The position numbers were made by a program, and so were the translations under genes. Positions 22,620-35,282 of a DNA stretch of 64,000 nucleotides are shown in pieces. The DNA is from Isoetes taiwanensis (taxonomy: Eukaryota; Streptophyta; Lycopodiopsida; Isoetales; Isoetaceae), in contig JAJEKV010000216.1 in assembly GCA_021234155.1 (NCBI GenBank), forward strand, positions 558,001 through 622,000, read 5' to 3'. Under the pieces are notes generated by a model. That model ran no database searches, was not told where the DNA came from, and saw only the letters and a program-made list of their open reading frames with translations. Each line of letters opens with the position of its first letter. Position 1 is the stretch's first letter.

Positions 22620-25600
22620 CGATTGGAACCATCAATCAATTAAATTGGGATTATGTCTTAATTTTGGGATAAATTTTATATTGCACTTTTTTAGTAACTT
22701 TGTTAAATTCACTTTTTTAGTAACTTATTTGCCCTTAGACTAGAATAGACGTTAACATATAATCACATGGGGAATATAAATTCACACCTTAACTTCAAAT
22801 TACAAAATCATATAGTACACAACTTTTATTAATCAGAGAAAAGTTACATAGTAACTGTTTTTCATTTTTCCACTAGCATCCCCAAGGATATGAGAACCTT
22901 ATTCCTTACATCCCGAGGTATTGTAACTCTCGGGCATTTGTTTTTACTAGGAATAGTTTTTGGAGTCCACGAGTACAATACGGTTTCAATGTCTAGCCAA
23001 AGATGGGATCACTTGGATTTCTCCTCCACCTCTTTGTCCAACAATCAATATCTTTCTTTATCGGTGACATTACTCAACCGATGTATCGACACCACCATTC
23101 CACGCCGCACCTTATTGAAGTTAACATCACCTTCTTCTTTGCAAATATCCGAGATAGTGTATCCCAACCACACCGGATAGGTCTCTAGATCCGTTGGTTT
23201 TACTACTACAAATTGGTGGCACTCCACGCGTCCAAGAGAAGGTTCATAACAATCCATGCCTAAATATTTTGGCCTATCCTTCTTAGGACCAACATAGTGT
23301 TTATCGATTGAGGAGGAGCATATGCCTTCACAATGCTACTAATGGTACCATCATCTTCCAAGACACCGACTAATGTTTTCCACTTACTTTAGGGAACCAC
23401 CCTTCTAGCGAGCTCTTCGAGGATGTGTCTCTACCTCATCCAACAAGTTGATCACCTTCTTCCAATAATCTATCAATGCACCATTAGTGTCATCCAATTA
23501 GTTTGCCAATGCTTGATGTAGTCATTGATGCCATCCTTAGTCAAGCCCAATTGCTTGACTTCTTGCTTGGTTTTAGAGCTTTTGGTTGACCAGAGGTATC
23601 ATAGGCTTGCCATTTGCATCCCTGGCGCCACGCCCCACCTCTCCACTTCTCCTCCTCAAGGTCTCATTTTCCATTGCATGATTGGAATCCTTCTCTCACC
23701 CAAAAAGTGAATTGAAGAGGTCTAGAATGACCTTCCATGTCGAGAGAGCATAACCATCCACAAAACTCTTCCAATCGGGCACTTCTTCTATGATAGATCC
23801 TATAGGAGATGGATTTGTACATCCATGAAATATTTCCAATAGCACGGGAAAGTTGGTAACTGTCTCATTGTCTCAATACATGACTATATTTTCCAAACAA
23901 TGCATCCACATCCTCATGAGTATGTCCGGGGCATTAGGAACCCCAAATTGACTCTTTCAAAAAATACCCACAATTTGTTAAGTAGGATAGGAAAGAAAAC
24001 ATCCACGATTTCTTATTTTGACCAAAGACAATTATCTAGTTGCAAGAGGAGTCAAGATCTCGAGGTTTAGCGCGAGATGTTGAAGCTCCAACATGTTCAT
24101 TAGGTCCATTCCTCCTAAATCTTGCCTTGCTAAACTTTTCAATACTATTAGGGGTTCCATCCAACAATGCACTATGTAGTGCCCGGCTAGTCATGGGATC
24201 CCTGTAGGTGACCATTGTAACCCTTCTCATAGTTTCTTAAACACCTCATGATATTCCCAATGTGAAAATCTGGACCATCACTCCACAACTCTAAACCGAA
24301 ATGGCCATAATAGGTGCGAGGAGGCGCCCATGCAATATTGCCCCGGTCATTGAAATCACGCAAAGGGTATGATCTTCCACATGACTTAGGAATGTACTTG
24401 AATTGTGGAAGACAAGTCTTCGTTGGTCCATTTTATCATGTATAATACATAGATAGTTCGGGGATTCACCTATATACAATATGGATATGCCATCTGCGTT
24501 ACTAGGGTAGCAAGAAAACCCATAGTATACGGTCCAAAAGAACTAGAAAATTACCCATATAAAAATGTACGGGCTTAAAATATTGCAAAATGTGATAAAA
24601 CCACCCCTTTCCATATATTTTTCGTATTTAAAGCTCTCCAAAAAATAACCCATTTCTTATAACTTAGATGGTTCATACGGGGATTTTGGTGAACCCCCTT
24701 GAGATAGTTATTAGGTTCCATTGCAGATAAGGTCCTCCACATCCAATAAGTTGATCTACATGATAGTTGATCCATCATATGGTCCTTCATATGTTCCCTT
24801 ATCTTTGCCCTTAGACTTGGTTGCACGGGTCTTATCTAGTGTCTCCTTCAAATTTTTTAGCACATAAATTGCACTTGGCAAAGTTGTTTGAAGTTGCTAT
24901 GGTCACATGCTTGAAATGCTTATTCCATAGCCTACTAAACTGGGCTGGGATATAGAGGCCACCCAAGTTCCCGAAGCAATGCATTTATTTCCTCTAATAT
25001 GCTCTTCTCCGGGTACAATGGGATGGCAATCTCTTTTCAACAATAACTCTACCCTGTTCATCCTTCTTACTCTTATGTGGCATGTTTTCTGCATTGAAAT
25101 CCACATATCTTTCAAATATTTCCTTTGCAGCTATAGTTCTTGAGGTAGGCCTTACCAGGCCAGTGTTCCCATGCAATGCAATTTTACTACCATTTTCATG
25201 TCTCTTTTGCCAGTTGTGCCAAGAAGAGGTTGGAATTCCATGTATAGCCATCCATGCTTTTGAACATATCCACTTTCCATTCAATGGGAATCTTTTCTTC
25301 TTTGATCTTTCATCCTGAATTGCATAGCCAAATATGGTGTACATGAAATTCCTCCTGCTATCACACTTATGTTCCTGATATGTAGCTCTTGCTACCACCA
25401 TCTCCTCTATTGTGAACATTCTAATACAGAGGCCCAACAACACTCACTTCCTCTAACCTTCATCAAGGCTTCAGGAGAACAATCATAATCTGACTTGCAT
25501 CTTTTGGTGGGATAATGTTTGAAAGTTGGAAGTGGCCTCTTGCTACACTGTGTGAACATTATTGACAATGGTTCTACATCTATAGGAAACGTGTAGTTCC

Positions 25601-26030
25601 CCTCCAGTTGAATACTGTCCCTAGGCCATGCAACAATAGTTGGAACCTCTAGTTGCTTTCACACAAGCAAAGCATTCTTGTTTGCCTGAACCCTTTTCCT
25701 TCCAATTGTCATATAATTTTGAGATTGCCACACCTAACCTGTCCTCCCCTAATCTTTCATCATTCACTGCATTGATAGGATCTGCTAGAACAATAATCCC
25801 TTCTCCTACTGCCTCTCTGTTGCATGCATGCGGGGATCTTGACCTTTTGTTTTTCCAATCGAACCCGAGTATAAAGTACAATTTCCTTTTCATTTGAGGT
25901 CTTTTCCTTTCCTTTGCCATCATCCTTTTCATTTGAGGTCTTTTCCTTTCCTTTGCCATCATCTTTGTCATCTTCATCCTTTTCATTTCTCGGGTCTTTT
26001 CCTTTCCTTTCCCATCTTCATTAGTTGGGG
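22620..26030 (-). pseudogene. Transposase-like gene remnant (DUF7869-type, tentative)
   Basis: A long minus-strand coding region running from about 26.0 kb down to 22.87 kb. In order: a Lys/Met-rich start (25.9 kb); an acidic region with VGEGIIVLADPINAV; a cysteine-containing segment ECFACVKATRG; an open stretch with GNYTFPIDVEPLS; a block at 25.0-25.4 kb with NFMYTIFGYAIQD, KWICSKAWMAIHGIP and RPTSRTIAAKEIFERYVD; NAENMPHKSKK; further on CIIHDKMDQRRLV at 24.42 kb; and a C-terminal part with GPKKDRPKYLGMDCYEP and YPVWLGYTIS. The DKMD string and this order recall a widespread plant and metazoan protein group (DUF7869) thought to be transposase-like; I am recalling this, not showing it. Frames change several times, so it is broken. 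No inverted ends were found. Confidence 0.55.
25886..25990. repeat. 39-bp tandem repeat within the coding remnant
   Basis: TTTTCATTTGAGGTCTTTTC begins at 25886 and again at 25925, with a partial third unit near 25979. The 39-bp period is a multiple of three and on the minus strand encodes a repeated 13-residue Lys/Arg/Met-rich unit (MMAKERKRPQMKR), at the N-terminal part of the transposase-like remnant. Confidence 0.8.
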
Positions 26031-26129
26031 ATTTACATAAAGTAGTTATTTTACATAAAGCATGTTATTTACTTTTACATGCATCAGTCCTAAACTGACC
26101 TACCACCTTCATATATAGATCCCGCTCTA

Positions 26130-26420
26130 TGATCTTGTTCTCGTGATCTTGCCTATATGATCCGCTCTTATTCTATTTCACCTCTTCCTCTCTATCTGTT
26201 CTAATTAATGATCTAAAATAATGAAGTAAATAATGATCTATGATCTATCTGCTCTCTATGATCTTGCTCTATGATCTATGATCTATGATTTATGATCTAT
26301 CCGCTCTATGATCTATGATCTATCTCTGTATGATCTATCCGCTTCTATGATCTTGCTTATATGATTCTGGCCAGATCCGCTCTTATTCTATTTCACTAGC
26401 TCTTCCTCTATCCGCTCTAA
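26130..26420. repeat. Degenerate GATCTAT low-complexity array
   Basis: The strings ATGATCTATGATCTAT and CCGCTCTATGATCT are repeated irregularly many times, with a larger near-duplicate: GCTCTTATTCTATTTCAC occurs at 26163 and 26380. No coding potential is seen. Confidence 0.75.
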
Positions 26421-26499
26421 ATAATGAACTAAAACAATGAACTAAATATTGAACTAAACAAGGAGTATTATTATTATATATCTGCAATATATGGCTTCA

Positions 26500-26816
26500 T
26501 ATTTTGAATTCTCGTGATTCGCATTTCGCATTATGCATTCTGTTAGAATAATATGTTAGAATGGGAGAAATCGCTTGGCGATTTCTATTTTTGGGTTACG
26601 TTTTCCACTAGGTTAATCAAAGCGCCAGCACGCGTTTTTAGTTTGGCTTTTCTATTTCATACGGCTCTATACAAACGCGCCAGCGGCGTGGTGAAATAGA
26701 TCCGCGGAAAAACAAAGCAAACGCTACCGGGCGCTTTTGAATTATGTATGTTCGTAATCGTTTTATGGGGAGAGTAATATATCATTTGCTAATTACTTAA
26801 TTTTCTCTCGTTCTAG
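26500..26816 (+). other. Intron-like tract with GC-rich palindromic units, ending in an AG acceptor
   Basis: Contains the perfect palindrome GAAATCGCTTGGCGATTTC at 26567-26585 and several GCGCCAGC and CGCTACCGGGCG strings, in otherwise AT-rich DNA. It ends in a pyrimidine-rich tract and TTCTAG at 26811-26816, right before an ATG-containing open stretch. The same kind of filler occurs in the introns of copies A and B (30128-30470, 35283-35733). Confidence 0.5.
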
Positions 26817-27345
26817 TGCCATGGATTTTCCTTATGCATGGACACATGTTTGGGCTGATCCTAGTTCAAATACACGGGCCGGTTCTAGTTCAAATACACT
26901 TCCCCGGACAGACGACCATCAACTCGGACCTCAGACAAGATATTACTTGATTGTGCTGTTCAAAACGCTCAAAGAGAGTTGGAGAATCCATTAGACAATT
27001 TGTATCGGGGGCCATGGGAACACTTCCATCGCGATCTCCCGACATATGCTCCTCATGCTCTTAGTAAGGCTCATGCCAACAAATAAGTAACGAGGATTTG
27101 ATTTATAGTATCAAGGATCGATACAACACTGGGTTTGGAGACTCGACATTCGCAGGGGAAGATGAGGGTGGTTCGTGGGACTTTTTATGAATTGGGCCGA
27201 TGAAGTGGGCCAATGTGTGACATATTGTAGAGATAGAAAGAATTACCGGGCGATTTTTGCGTAAGAAGAAATGTACATATGCTTTTTGAATATGAATACA
27301 AACAAAGAGGCCGGGCGCAATTTTATGCTTATACTTTTCTGTCAT
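26817..27345 (+). pseudogene. N-terminal exon-like remnant, related mobile-element gene
   Basis: Begins at an ATG (26821) just after the intron-like tract and reads MDFPYAWTHVWADPSSN, then a Ser/Thr-rich segment. A shift of frame follows, with RELENPLDNLYRGPWEHFH. Further right, SIKDRYNTGFGDSTFAGEDE is open. The plus strand and the GC-palindrome intron link it to copies A and B, of which it may be the leading exon, but copy B does not carry a recognisable counterpart. Family unknown. Confidence 0.35.
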
Positions 27346-27559
27346 TACTTTATTATGTTTTTTTTTTTTATATGCAATGTCGAAAACATTGAATCCTTTG
27401 ATGCCCTCCGGCCAAGATGACCAACCCCAAGAAACTACATATTTTGATTAATGTGTAGTTTCATGGGGTTGATATGACTGCTAAAGAACATCAAAGAATC
27501 CAAAATTCACAACATCACGCTAGAGATGTTATGATATATTCATTTTTTTAATATCCAAA

Positions 27560-27730
27560 TATACATACCTTTTTCAGACGTTCTTTTGGCCATGCTACAA
27601 ATGTGCCCACGCTTTCACCAATCAGACGCCAGGGATGTCTTCTTGGAAGAGCCTCATCTTCATAATTAGTTTATAATAGAAATCTTACGTAAACTGTTTC
27701 CAAGAGGAACACCATGACACATAGAACTTG
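27560..27730 (-). pseudogene. DUF8039-like transposon protein fragment, copy 2
   Basis: On the minus strand: CHGVPLGNGLRKISI, then EALPRRHPWRLIGESVGTF, then VAWPKERLKK. This matches 21550-21745 and carries the HG-PLG ... F-VAWP signature. The two copies are 6 kb apart and on the same strand, with the transposase-like remnant between them. Confidence 0.55.
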
Positions 27731-27839
27731 GATTCAGATCTTCGATTTTACACAATCCTACCTTGGCCTCAAGTTTGTTGTTAAAAGATAGCATTCTTCT
27801 CCCATTAATCGATAAAGAACCGTAATGCATTGTAAAAAT

Positions 27840-28940
27840 AGAGGACTAAAAATAGAGAACAAGAGAATGCATTCGAATGGAATCACACTCACCATAGTTC
27901 AACAGACATCGAATGGGAATTGAAGGCTCGCTCGATCGAATGGATTGAAGGCGGCTCGACGATCGAATGGGTTTGAACAAATCTTGATCGATCGAACGGA
28001 TCTTGGGGCCCGATAGTCGATTGTTCTTGGGCTCTGATAGTAGGAATGATCTTGGGCCTCGATAGTAGGTATCGATTAGGTGGTAGTAGATTGCCACATA
28101 TGCGTTTCTTTGAAATTAATAATTAATTGTTATCTTGAAATTGCACTAAAAAAGAAAAACACAATTTAAATTTGTAAATGAGCCGGACGGGCGGTTAATT
28201 AAGGCGGTATAAATTTAAAAGGACGAATTTGAATTTACGGTTGTAAATGATGGCCTAGATTATGAACGATACATATAAGTTTAAACCAAAACCCCTGGGC
28301 CTCATACTATCCGAGACTTGAGCTCTATGGTGTCTAGAGGATCCGCCGCCGCCGAGGCGCCGATAGAGGTGGGCGACAGCCCAAAGCACAAATCCCAAGC
28401 CCGGAGGTCATTTTTGGCCGAACAAGCGTAAAGCACAAATCCAACAAGCGCCTCGTAATTGATCCGTTTTTGTTTTGTAATTGATTTACGTGTCCCTTTT
28501 ATTGTTAGGTTTTTAGGATGTTTTCACCCGTGTATTTTCTCGTGTATGCGTGTCTCCGTATTTTCTACCTTTTATATTGTTTCGTGGTCATTTCTAACTT
28601 TGCTTTTACTACCTTGTTTTGTGTGTTTTTGTTATAATCTTCTCCTCAGACTGTGTTTTTTGTTTTGTATTCTCCATTTTGTATAATGTAGACCGCTTAA
28701 TTATAGTTTCTTGTGAGACTTGTTTGTTTATACTTTTGTTCTCAGATTCTCCAGTTCTTTTGACAAGTCTTTTTGTAGCCTAGTATGTCTCTTATAAAAG
28801 AGAAGTGTCTCAGAGGGCCCCCTTCTAAAACGCCTACGTAGCGATTTATAATGTAGAGATGATTGTTTTTGTTATCTCGCTACTTTTCCCCGCGGTACAA
28901 TTTATGTTTTTGAAAGTAAGGCGTCTATCAAAACGCCAAG
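27840..28940. other. No gene recognised
   Basis: Contains a degenerate repeat of ATCGAATGG/GATCGAACGG strings (27865-28080), AT-rich DNA, and further GC-palindrome units (AAAACGCCTACGTAGCGATTT at 28826, split by one base from the usual form; CAAAACGCCAAGAGCGATTT near 28928). No coding frame is supported. Confidence 0.45.
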
Positions 28941-30127
28941 AGCGATTTCATTACTCACCACATGATTGTAACTTCTGTGATCTTCTAAAAATGTGAAAAG
29001 AAAAGTAAAGCCTGCGCAGTGGTCCGTGGACATTTGCACGTAAAAAATCAAGAACGGATGAAGATGTATCGGGCTTGCAGATTTGGCACACGCTAGACCA
29101 TTGACGATAATTGATCGAATAATGAAGGCTCAACTAGAGCCTCCATGTCCGTAAGAAGATCTACCAGAGGGCTCGAATGGTATGTGGAGATCTTCAAGAC
29201 TAGCGGAAAAGACAGATCTGATTTTCATGTCTAGAGTTAAGGAAACAGATCAAATGAAGAAACAAGGTATTCTCGAAAAACATGCGAAGAATGTGACGAT
29301 TCTTACCGTTCCGTATTACTTGAAGCGCCTCCTTTAAGGGGTAAAAAAATAAAAAGTATTGAAGAAGTTAAATTATCTGCAGTGCGGGCCTTTAAAGAGA
29401 CCGCCCCTAAGAACGGATGAGGCCAGCAGATAACCTCTTCAAATTTATTGGTCGTGGTGATCTATTGACACCAAAAACAATATGTGAAGGTCTTTCACCG
29501 AGGCGTGAGAAGAGCAATCAAGATAAGGTCCGTTAGCTAGTCAGACTACCTACAAGCTTTTTAAAAGAGAAGGAAGATGCAAGTTCTAGAGCCGTGGAAA
29601 CACTAGACGCTCTAGGCATTATGATATGACTAGTGATGATGACAAGGCGAGAAGATGTTTTAGAGGCCATGAGCAAACTCAAGAAATATGCCGACAAGTA
29701 TCCACGGGCCTTAGCTTCACGATCCTATCCATGTCGATTGTGCTTTTTCGGGTCCACGAAGGCTATTTTGTCGCCAGAAGATATGACAAGCAAAAGACGC
29801 AATGGAAATAGTCAAAGATGATAGAAAACCGTGTGATGTGCCAATGCCTGCAGATGTGGTGCCTTTTGATATGAAGACTAAGAAGGTGTTGATATGGAAT
29901 AAACTTGAAGATTTAATTGGCAACCTCGATATTCACTTCATGATAATAGATGGCCAAAGATTCAAAGGAGGCTAGAAGGTTTTGATCATCAAGCACAAAA
30001 AACGGAAATCGCTTATTCTATAGATCGTATTCACCGTAAAATTGCCGGTTCCTCGCTGGCTCAACAACGCCAAATTACTAGTCAAATCGCCATCGAATGA
30101 CATGGGAAAGACATTCCTATACAAAAG

Positions 30128-30470
30128 GTATTTTATTTTCCCACACATATGTTCCAAATCAAGACTAAAGATTTTCGCTAATCACGTGATTTACAAAACG
30201 CTACCGCGCGATTTCTTCATATGGCATACATGAAGAGATCGCGCCAGCGCCGCTTTTTTAAATATGTGATTATTTAAAATGCGCCAGCGATTTTATGTTG
30301 TTAGGTGACGGATTTAGAAGAAACGCCCGCGCCGAATTCTTCATCATGAAGAAATCGCCAGCGCCGTTTTGTAAACCGCGGTTAATCTAAAAACGCTACC
30401 GGGCGATTTTTATATTGTTACTACTTACCGCCTTCTGCCATTTTTTTTATCTAACGCCCATATTTTGCAG
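30128..30470 (+). other. Intron of copy A filled with GC-rich palindromic minisatellite
   Basis: Donor AAAAG|GTATTT and acceptor TATTTTGCAG. The interior repeats GCGCCAGC, CGCTACCGGGCGATTTTT and GAAATCGCCAGCGCCG strings. The homologous intron in copy B starts and ends at corresponding codons. Confidence 0.65.
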
Positions 30471-31310
30471 TCCGTGATGTGGAGCAGTTGCGCACGCCAG
30501 AACCAATGGATCGAATATGGAAAACCAATGCCGACTGCATAAGGGCAATCTAAGAGTGTCGAATTCAAATTACTAGAAAGGACATCGCGCCAAACCATAA
30601 TACGTGACAAGACTAAGGGCACTAGATCAAAGAAGAAAAAGGGGATGCACAAGCCGGTACGTAAAAGCAAACGGTGCCAAAGGATGCCCGCAAGATTGTT
30701 TTTTCTTCCCACCGTGTATGGGAAAAGTGGAACGAATTTTGGGACGTTTTATTCGAAAAGAAGTTGCGTGATTCAGATGGCGTGTTTCCTCCGCGAAGAT
30801 ACGCCTATTTTTATATACATATCACGTAAATGAGAAAGGCACAAGGATTGGATGATGCAGAATTAATCTCTATTCTAGATAGTTGCATCGTAAAAGGAAG
30901 TTATCTACAAGAAAACGCCGCAAGCAAAGAAAGCACTTGACATCTTTTCAAGATGCATGCGAATCGATAAAAAATATGAAAGTCCTGAAAAAGTCGCTGG
31001 CTTAAGAACCGCAAAGGCTCTCGGAGACATGATGTTATCGAGATAGGCTTAATGCAAAAGTACAACGTATCTAATGATGACATTAAGAAATATGTATTTT
31101 GGTCAAAAGATTTTGTGAAGCAAAGAAAAGGCTTAAGAATGTGGCAACTCTTAAGGGGATTCACACGAAAAGTTAAGGCCCCGACCTAAAAAAGAAAAGT
31201 TGCTTTGGTGAAGAAGACGGCGCGAAGAGAGGAGTCTCCTTTTTTCTATAAGGTGTCCACCGGTTATAAGTGTGCCATGCCGAGGTGGGTGAAGGGCCAA
31301 CCGACATCAC

Positions 31311-31332
31311 TCTATCTATCTATCTATCTATT
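31311..31332. repeat. (CTAT)n microsatellite
   Basis: Five units of TATC in an uninterrupted run, inside copy A. Confidence 0.95.
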
Positions 31333-32458
31333 TGTTCTTGATAGCCGCGGGTACGAGATGGACACGGGATGATTACAAAGCACCTTCTTCAACACATGCA
31401 AATTGGTTTGACGATCGAGATGCATTATACTATCGCGGGATTTGCCACTTTCCGACATGTCCTACGATATGCACTAGCTGGCCGCAAATGATGTCGAATG
31501 CATTAAAGTGATGAGGCAAGCAAGAATGATAGATGAAAACAAAGATAGTGAGTTTAGTACCGAAAGTAAGATCTCACATGTGCTAGTCCTTATGATAGTC
31601 ATTATGGATGATAAAGAATATGAAAGACTCAAGGGGAAACCGAAGGTGAGAAGATTGTTTGCGCTTGCTATCGGCTAGATGAACCCCTATTGAAAAATAT
31701 TTTTTATGTCGAATCCAATGCTGAAGACAAAGGGAAGGAGACTGCAGATGTGGATGTGGACTTTGAAGAGGACGAAGAGGAAGAGGAAGAAGAAAACTGG
31801 TCGACCCTGTCGCCTTAATTCACCAATCAAGTATGAGCTACCGACTACGATAAGGGGAGGCTGAATAAGCACGGGTTTTTTTGGCCCTTTCGAAGTTTTC
31901 TCGATTGAAGCCTTCTCGCCTTTAGAGTCTACGGTTGGGAGTTTCATGTTGAGGTTATGTCGGGCGGAAGCTCAAGCTAGCTAGGAAATGCCAAAGTGTG
32001 GTCTCTCGATGGTCAAGCCAAGGACTTCCTTGATTTTTTTTCGAGAAAGTGCTAGAGGTGGCACCTAGGGGTCCGCTAGGTAGTGCAAAAAATAAAGCTT
32101 CCAGCTCTAAGTCCGAATTACCTCCAGATCCGGCCGCAGAGCTGGGGAAGAAATGAGAAAGCATCTAGAGGGCATAAAGAAGAATATCGACAAGCAAAGC
32201 ACTTTTAACTATGCCGCCGAGAGCGCGCCTATCATTCCAATCACATTGGAAAATCCGACAAGTGGATGTAGGTAACGCAAAACTAAGAAGACAAAACTCC
32301 TAGATGATACAGCTGGATTCGGAAAGCTCGAGTCGTTAGCATAAAGAGTAATGAAGTATCAACCATAGTTCAAACACTAAGTGATGTGGTTGACACTTGG
32401 GCGTAATCAAGACAACCGAGAGTAAGCTCATCATTGCGGATGTTGAACAGAACCGAAG

Positions 32459-32613
32459 GTATGTTATTCAAACAATGAAAAAATGAAAAATCGCTGCAAA
32501 CAAAAAGCGATTTCAATTATTCAAACAGATTGAAAATCGGCGCCAGGCGCGATTTCAATTTTTTTTTTCCTTGTCTTCACAAGTGTGTGCTTTATTATTA
32601 CGACCTAATCCAG
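32459..32613 (+). other. Second intron of copy A with GC-rich palindromic units
   Basis: Donor CGAAG|GTATGT at 32459. The acceptor is either CTTCACAAG (ending 32583) or AATCCAG (ending 32613). Inside are AAATCGCTGCAAAC, AAAGCGATTTC and GGCGCCAGGCGCGATTTC. Copy B has GC-rich strings of the same kind at about 38048-38096 at the matching place. Confidence 0.5.
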
Positions 32614-35282
32614 GTTTCCAAAAATTCGGTGTTCGATTTGAATGGAGTGTTCTCGCAAAACGTTACCTAAAGCACAATTCCCTTTATCATGGTATGCACA
32701 GTAAACCATTTGAGATATATGCAAAATGGGTATATCCACTACCAGATCCGGAAGGAGATGTTAGACCAAGCTTTCACTTTATTTCACAGCAATTTGGTCG
32801 CCGATGGAGAATAGAAATATACGTGAAGTTTTGAGAGTAGTTCCCGAAGTTACATAGAGATTGGGCATCCGTTTGGGATCGTGAGCAAATGTAAGTCATT
32901 CAATAACCCAAGGATCCCAAGGTAAAAAAATATTTGTGAAATGCTTGAGCGACATGATGGATGACTTGGCATGCTCAGAGAAGGAAGACATCATTATAGT
33001 TGATGATGACGCCTTTGAAGTGTTGCTTTAATCGGGCCATGGGGCCACTACTAAATCCACCATCCTATCATCCCTAAGATTTTGACAAAGATGACTTCCT
33101 CGCTTGCTTTGTCAAGATTGTCTGCACCTAAATAGCTACAGGAAAAATGGTCAAGAGATACAAACACTATACCCAAGAACTTAATCTGGACAGGGAAATT
33201 GACAGGACCTAGAGAAGATCGTTTCTATAAAGGGAACTTTTTTATATATATATGTATACAGAAATACACTTTCCAAAAGTTTTGAATATGAAATATACTT
33301 TACACCAACCTCTTTCAAATATATATTGTGTTCAGATATCAAAGATTATTGGTTCGGGTGGTAACGTATTGTTCTTTTATATTATGTGTATGGTTTGCTA
33401 TACTTGCAATAATTTGTATGTATATACCGGCCAATAATTTAGGTGTCTATAAATACGTATGCATGAAATTGGCAAACCATCGGCTTCGGCTTCCGCTTTG
33501 CCTTTGTTATTATGGCACATTCTATTACCGGGCCAGATGAACCATGCAGACCTCAAGAAAATGCCGCGAGCTAGAAATAGAACTTCGTGGACCGGGCTTG
33601 ATATCATTGCTATGAATCCCGTCCGCTTTTATCCCGATCCCTTTGATGTTGTAATCCATCTTATATGGAATCCAGAGCATGGTTTGTTCATGATCGACAG
33701 ATCTCAAAGACTACCAAGTAAATACCGTCGACGATGATTCGGATTAGTTTTAAAGTTTATGTTCCACTATAATACGTTATTTTATGCGAATAAAATCGGC
33801 GCCACGCCAACATTTGACCTTTTTGAAAAATCTGCTTTGTAGCAACTTGCTTGCCGTTATTTATTCGTAAAACACTACAATTTCAATGTTTAGATTTCGT
33901 TGTCGCCGGTGATTTGTAAACCTAATTAATAAGCAATTTCCTACTTTTATATTGCCAACATTCTTTCATAATATGGGTCATTTGTAACCTAATATTTGAT
34001 GCCTTTGCATTTCAACATAAAATGCATCTTCCTAGCCCTAAAATGAACTCGGTGCAAAAGTGTGGTTAATTCAATATAATGGTCAATAAAAGGCTTTATA
34101 CTGCCAGCGATTTTGGAATAGACATAATCCCAATTTAATTGAATGATGGTTTTGGGAATTGCTACACCTCCTCCTAAGAAAGCAAGAGGCTCTAAAGATA
34201 CCTCGGTGACCTCAAGCTCACGTAAGAAGGGAAAGCATAACGAGGATGCAAAGATATCCTATGCATTGTCGATGGATGATAGCGGACCTATATCGAAGCA
34301 GTATACGTGCATCCTCGATGCCCCGAGGAGAAGATGGATGACAAGCAGCGGAGTGGTATGTTGACGAGGGCAAAACAAATGGTAAGGTAGATCTTGTGTT
34401 ACACTCTAGGAAGAAAGAGACCGATCTTATGAAGAAACAAGGTATTCTTATCACTTGTGAGGAACAGGATGATATATATTGTCAACTTCTAGTGGAGGTT
34501 GTGAAGAACCACAAGAAAGATCTCGTCATATTTACACATGCCAGGGCAACAACTTTCAAAGATGGTTTGATGAAGAAGGATGTGAGTGCTGAGTCATGTT
34601 TCAAGTATGGATGCCCTCAAAATACCGCTTTCACCCAAAGTGTAGGGTGTCCAGAAGTGAGGAGAGCTTTGCGAGGACCTTCTCCAAGTTACTACCTGGA
34701 AGAGTTGAAGCATCAAAATGATATCAGGGATGTACGAAGATTGTTGGACTTAGGAAAAGACATCCCAGCTGCAATAATTGATGGCATGCCGCGTAAAAAT
34801 GACTTCAAAAAAAAAATTGCAGTCGGAGGCAATGAGTAGGTTAGTCGAGTATGCGCACAACTACCCACTTGGCCAATCTTTTACATATCCCATCCATGTT
34901 GACGATACGGTGAGATCACATAAGTCAACATTTGTTAGCAGGAGGTATGACCCCGAAAGCATGCTAGAGAAATCTTGAGGGCTTATGGTGAGGAATCCGT
35001 GCCAAGTTCCTATGCCCCAGACGTGCTTCCTTGGGATAGGAAAGGATGCTCCACTCAAATGGACAATGCTAGAGGAGCTTACAGTGGAGAACCTAAGTGT
35101 ATGCTTCCTTATTATTGACGAACAACATTTTATTGAAGCACACAACGATCCCTATCCAACTAGGCTAAGCAAACAAGACAAATCATGTATCCGCTTCATT
35201 ACAACCACGTGGAGGTGTCGAGAGGACCTCGCAGAGATTAGTGCAACATTGAACTAAACAGAAGAGGCTTTCTGTATAAAAG

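Larger units (their letters stand above)
28950..34050 (+). mobile_element. Unclassified multi-exon mobile-element-like gene, copy A
   Basis: Ordered pieces match copy B (34140-38600) at about 5.2-5.5 kb offset. They are: MKKQGIL at 29.26 kb; EAMSKLKKYADKYP at 29.66 kb; ARRYDKQK; HFMIIDGQRF at 29.93 kb; an intron at 30128-30470; EPMDRIWKTNAD at 30.50 kb; LELPTTI and LNKHGF at about 31.85 kb; EVAPRGPLGSAKNKA at 32.06 kb; a second intron from 32459; and an IIVDDD string at 32.99 kb. Copy A then continues with GLDIIAMNPVRFYPDPFDVV at 33.60 kb, which I do not see in B. The frame changes often, so it is broken. The family is not one I can name. Recurrence and the nearby DUF8039 fragments suggest a CACTA-related element, but I see no inverted ends or target duplication. 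Confidence 0.6.
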
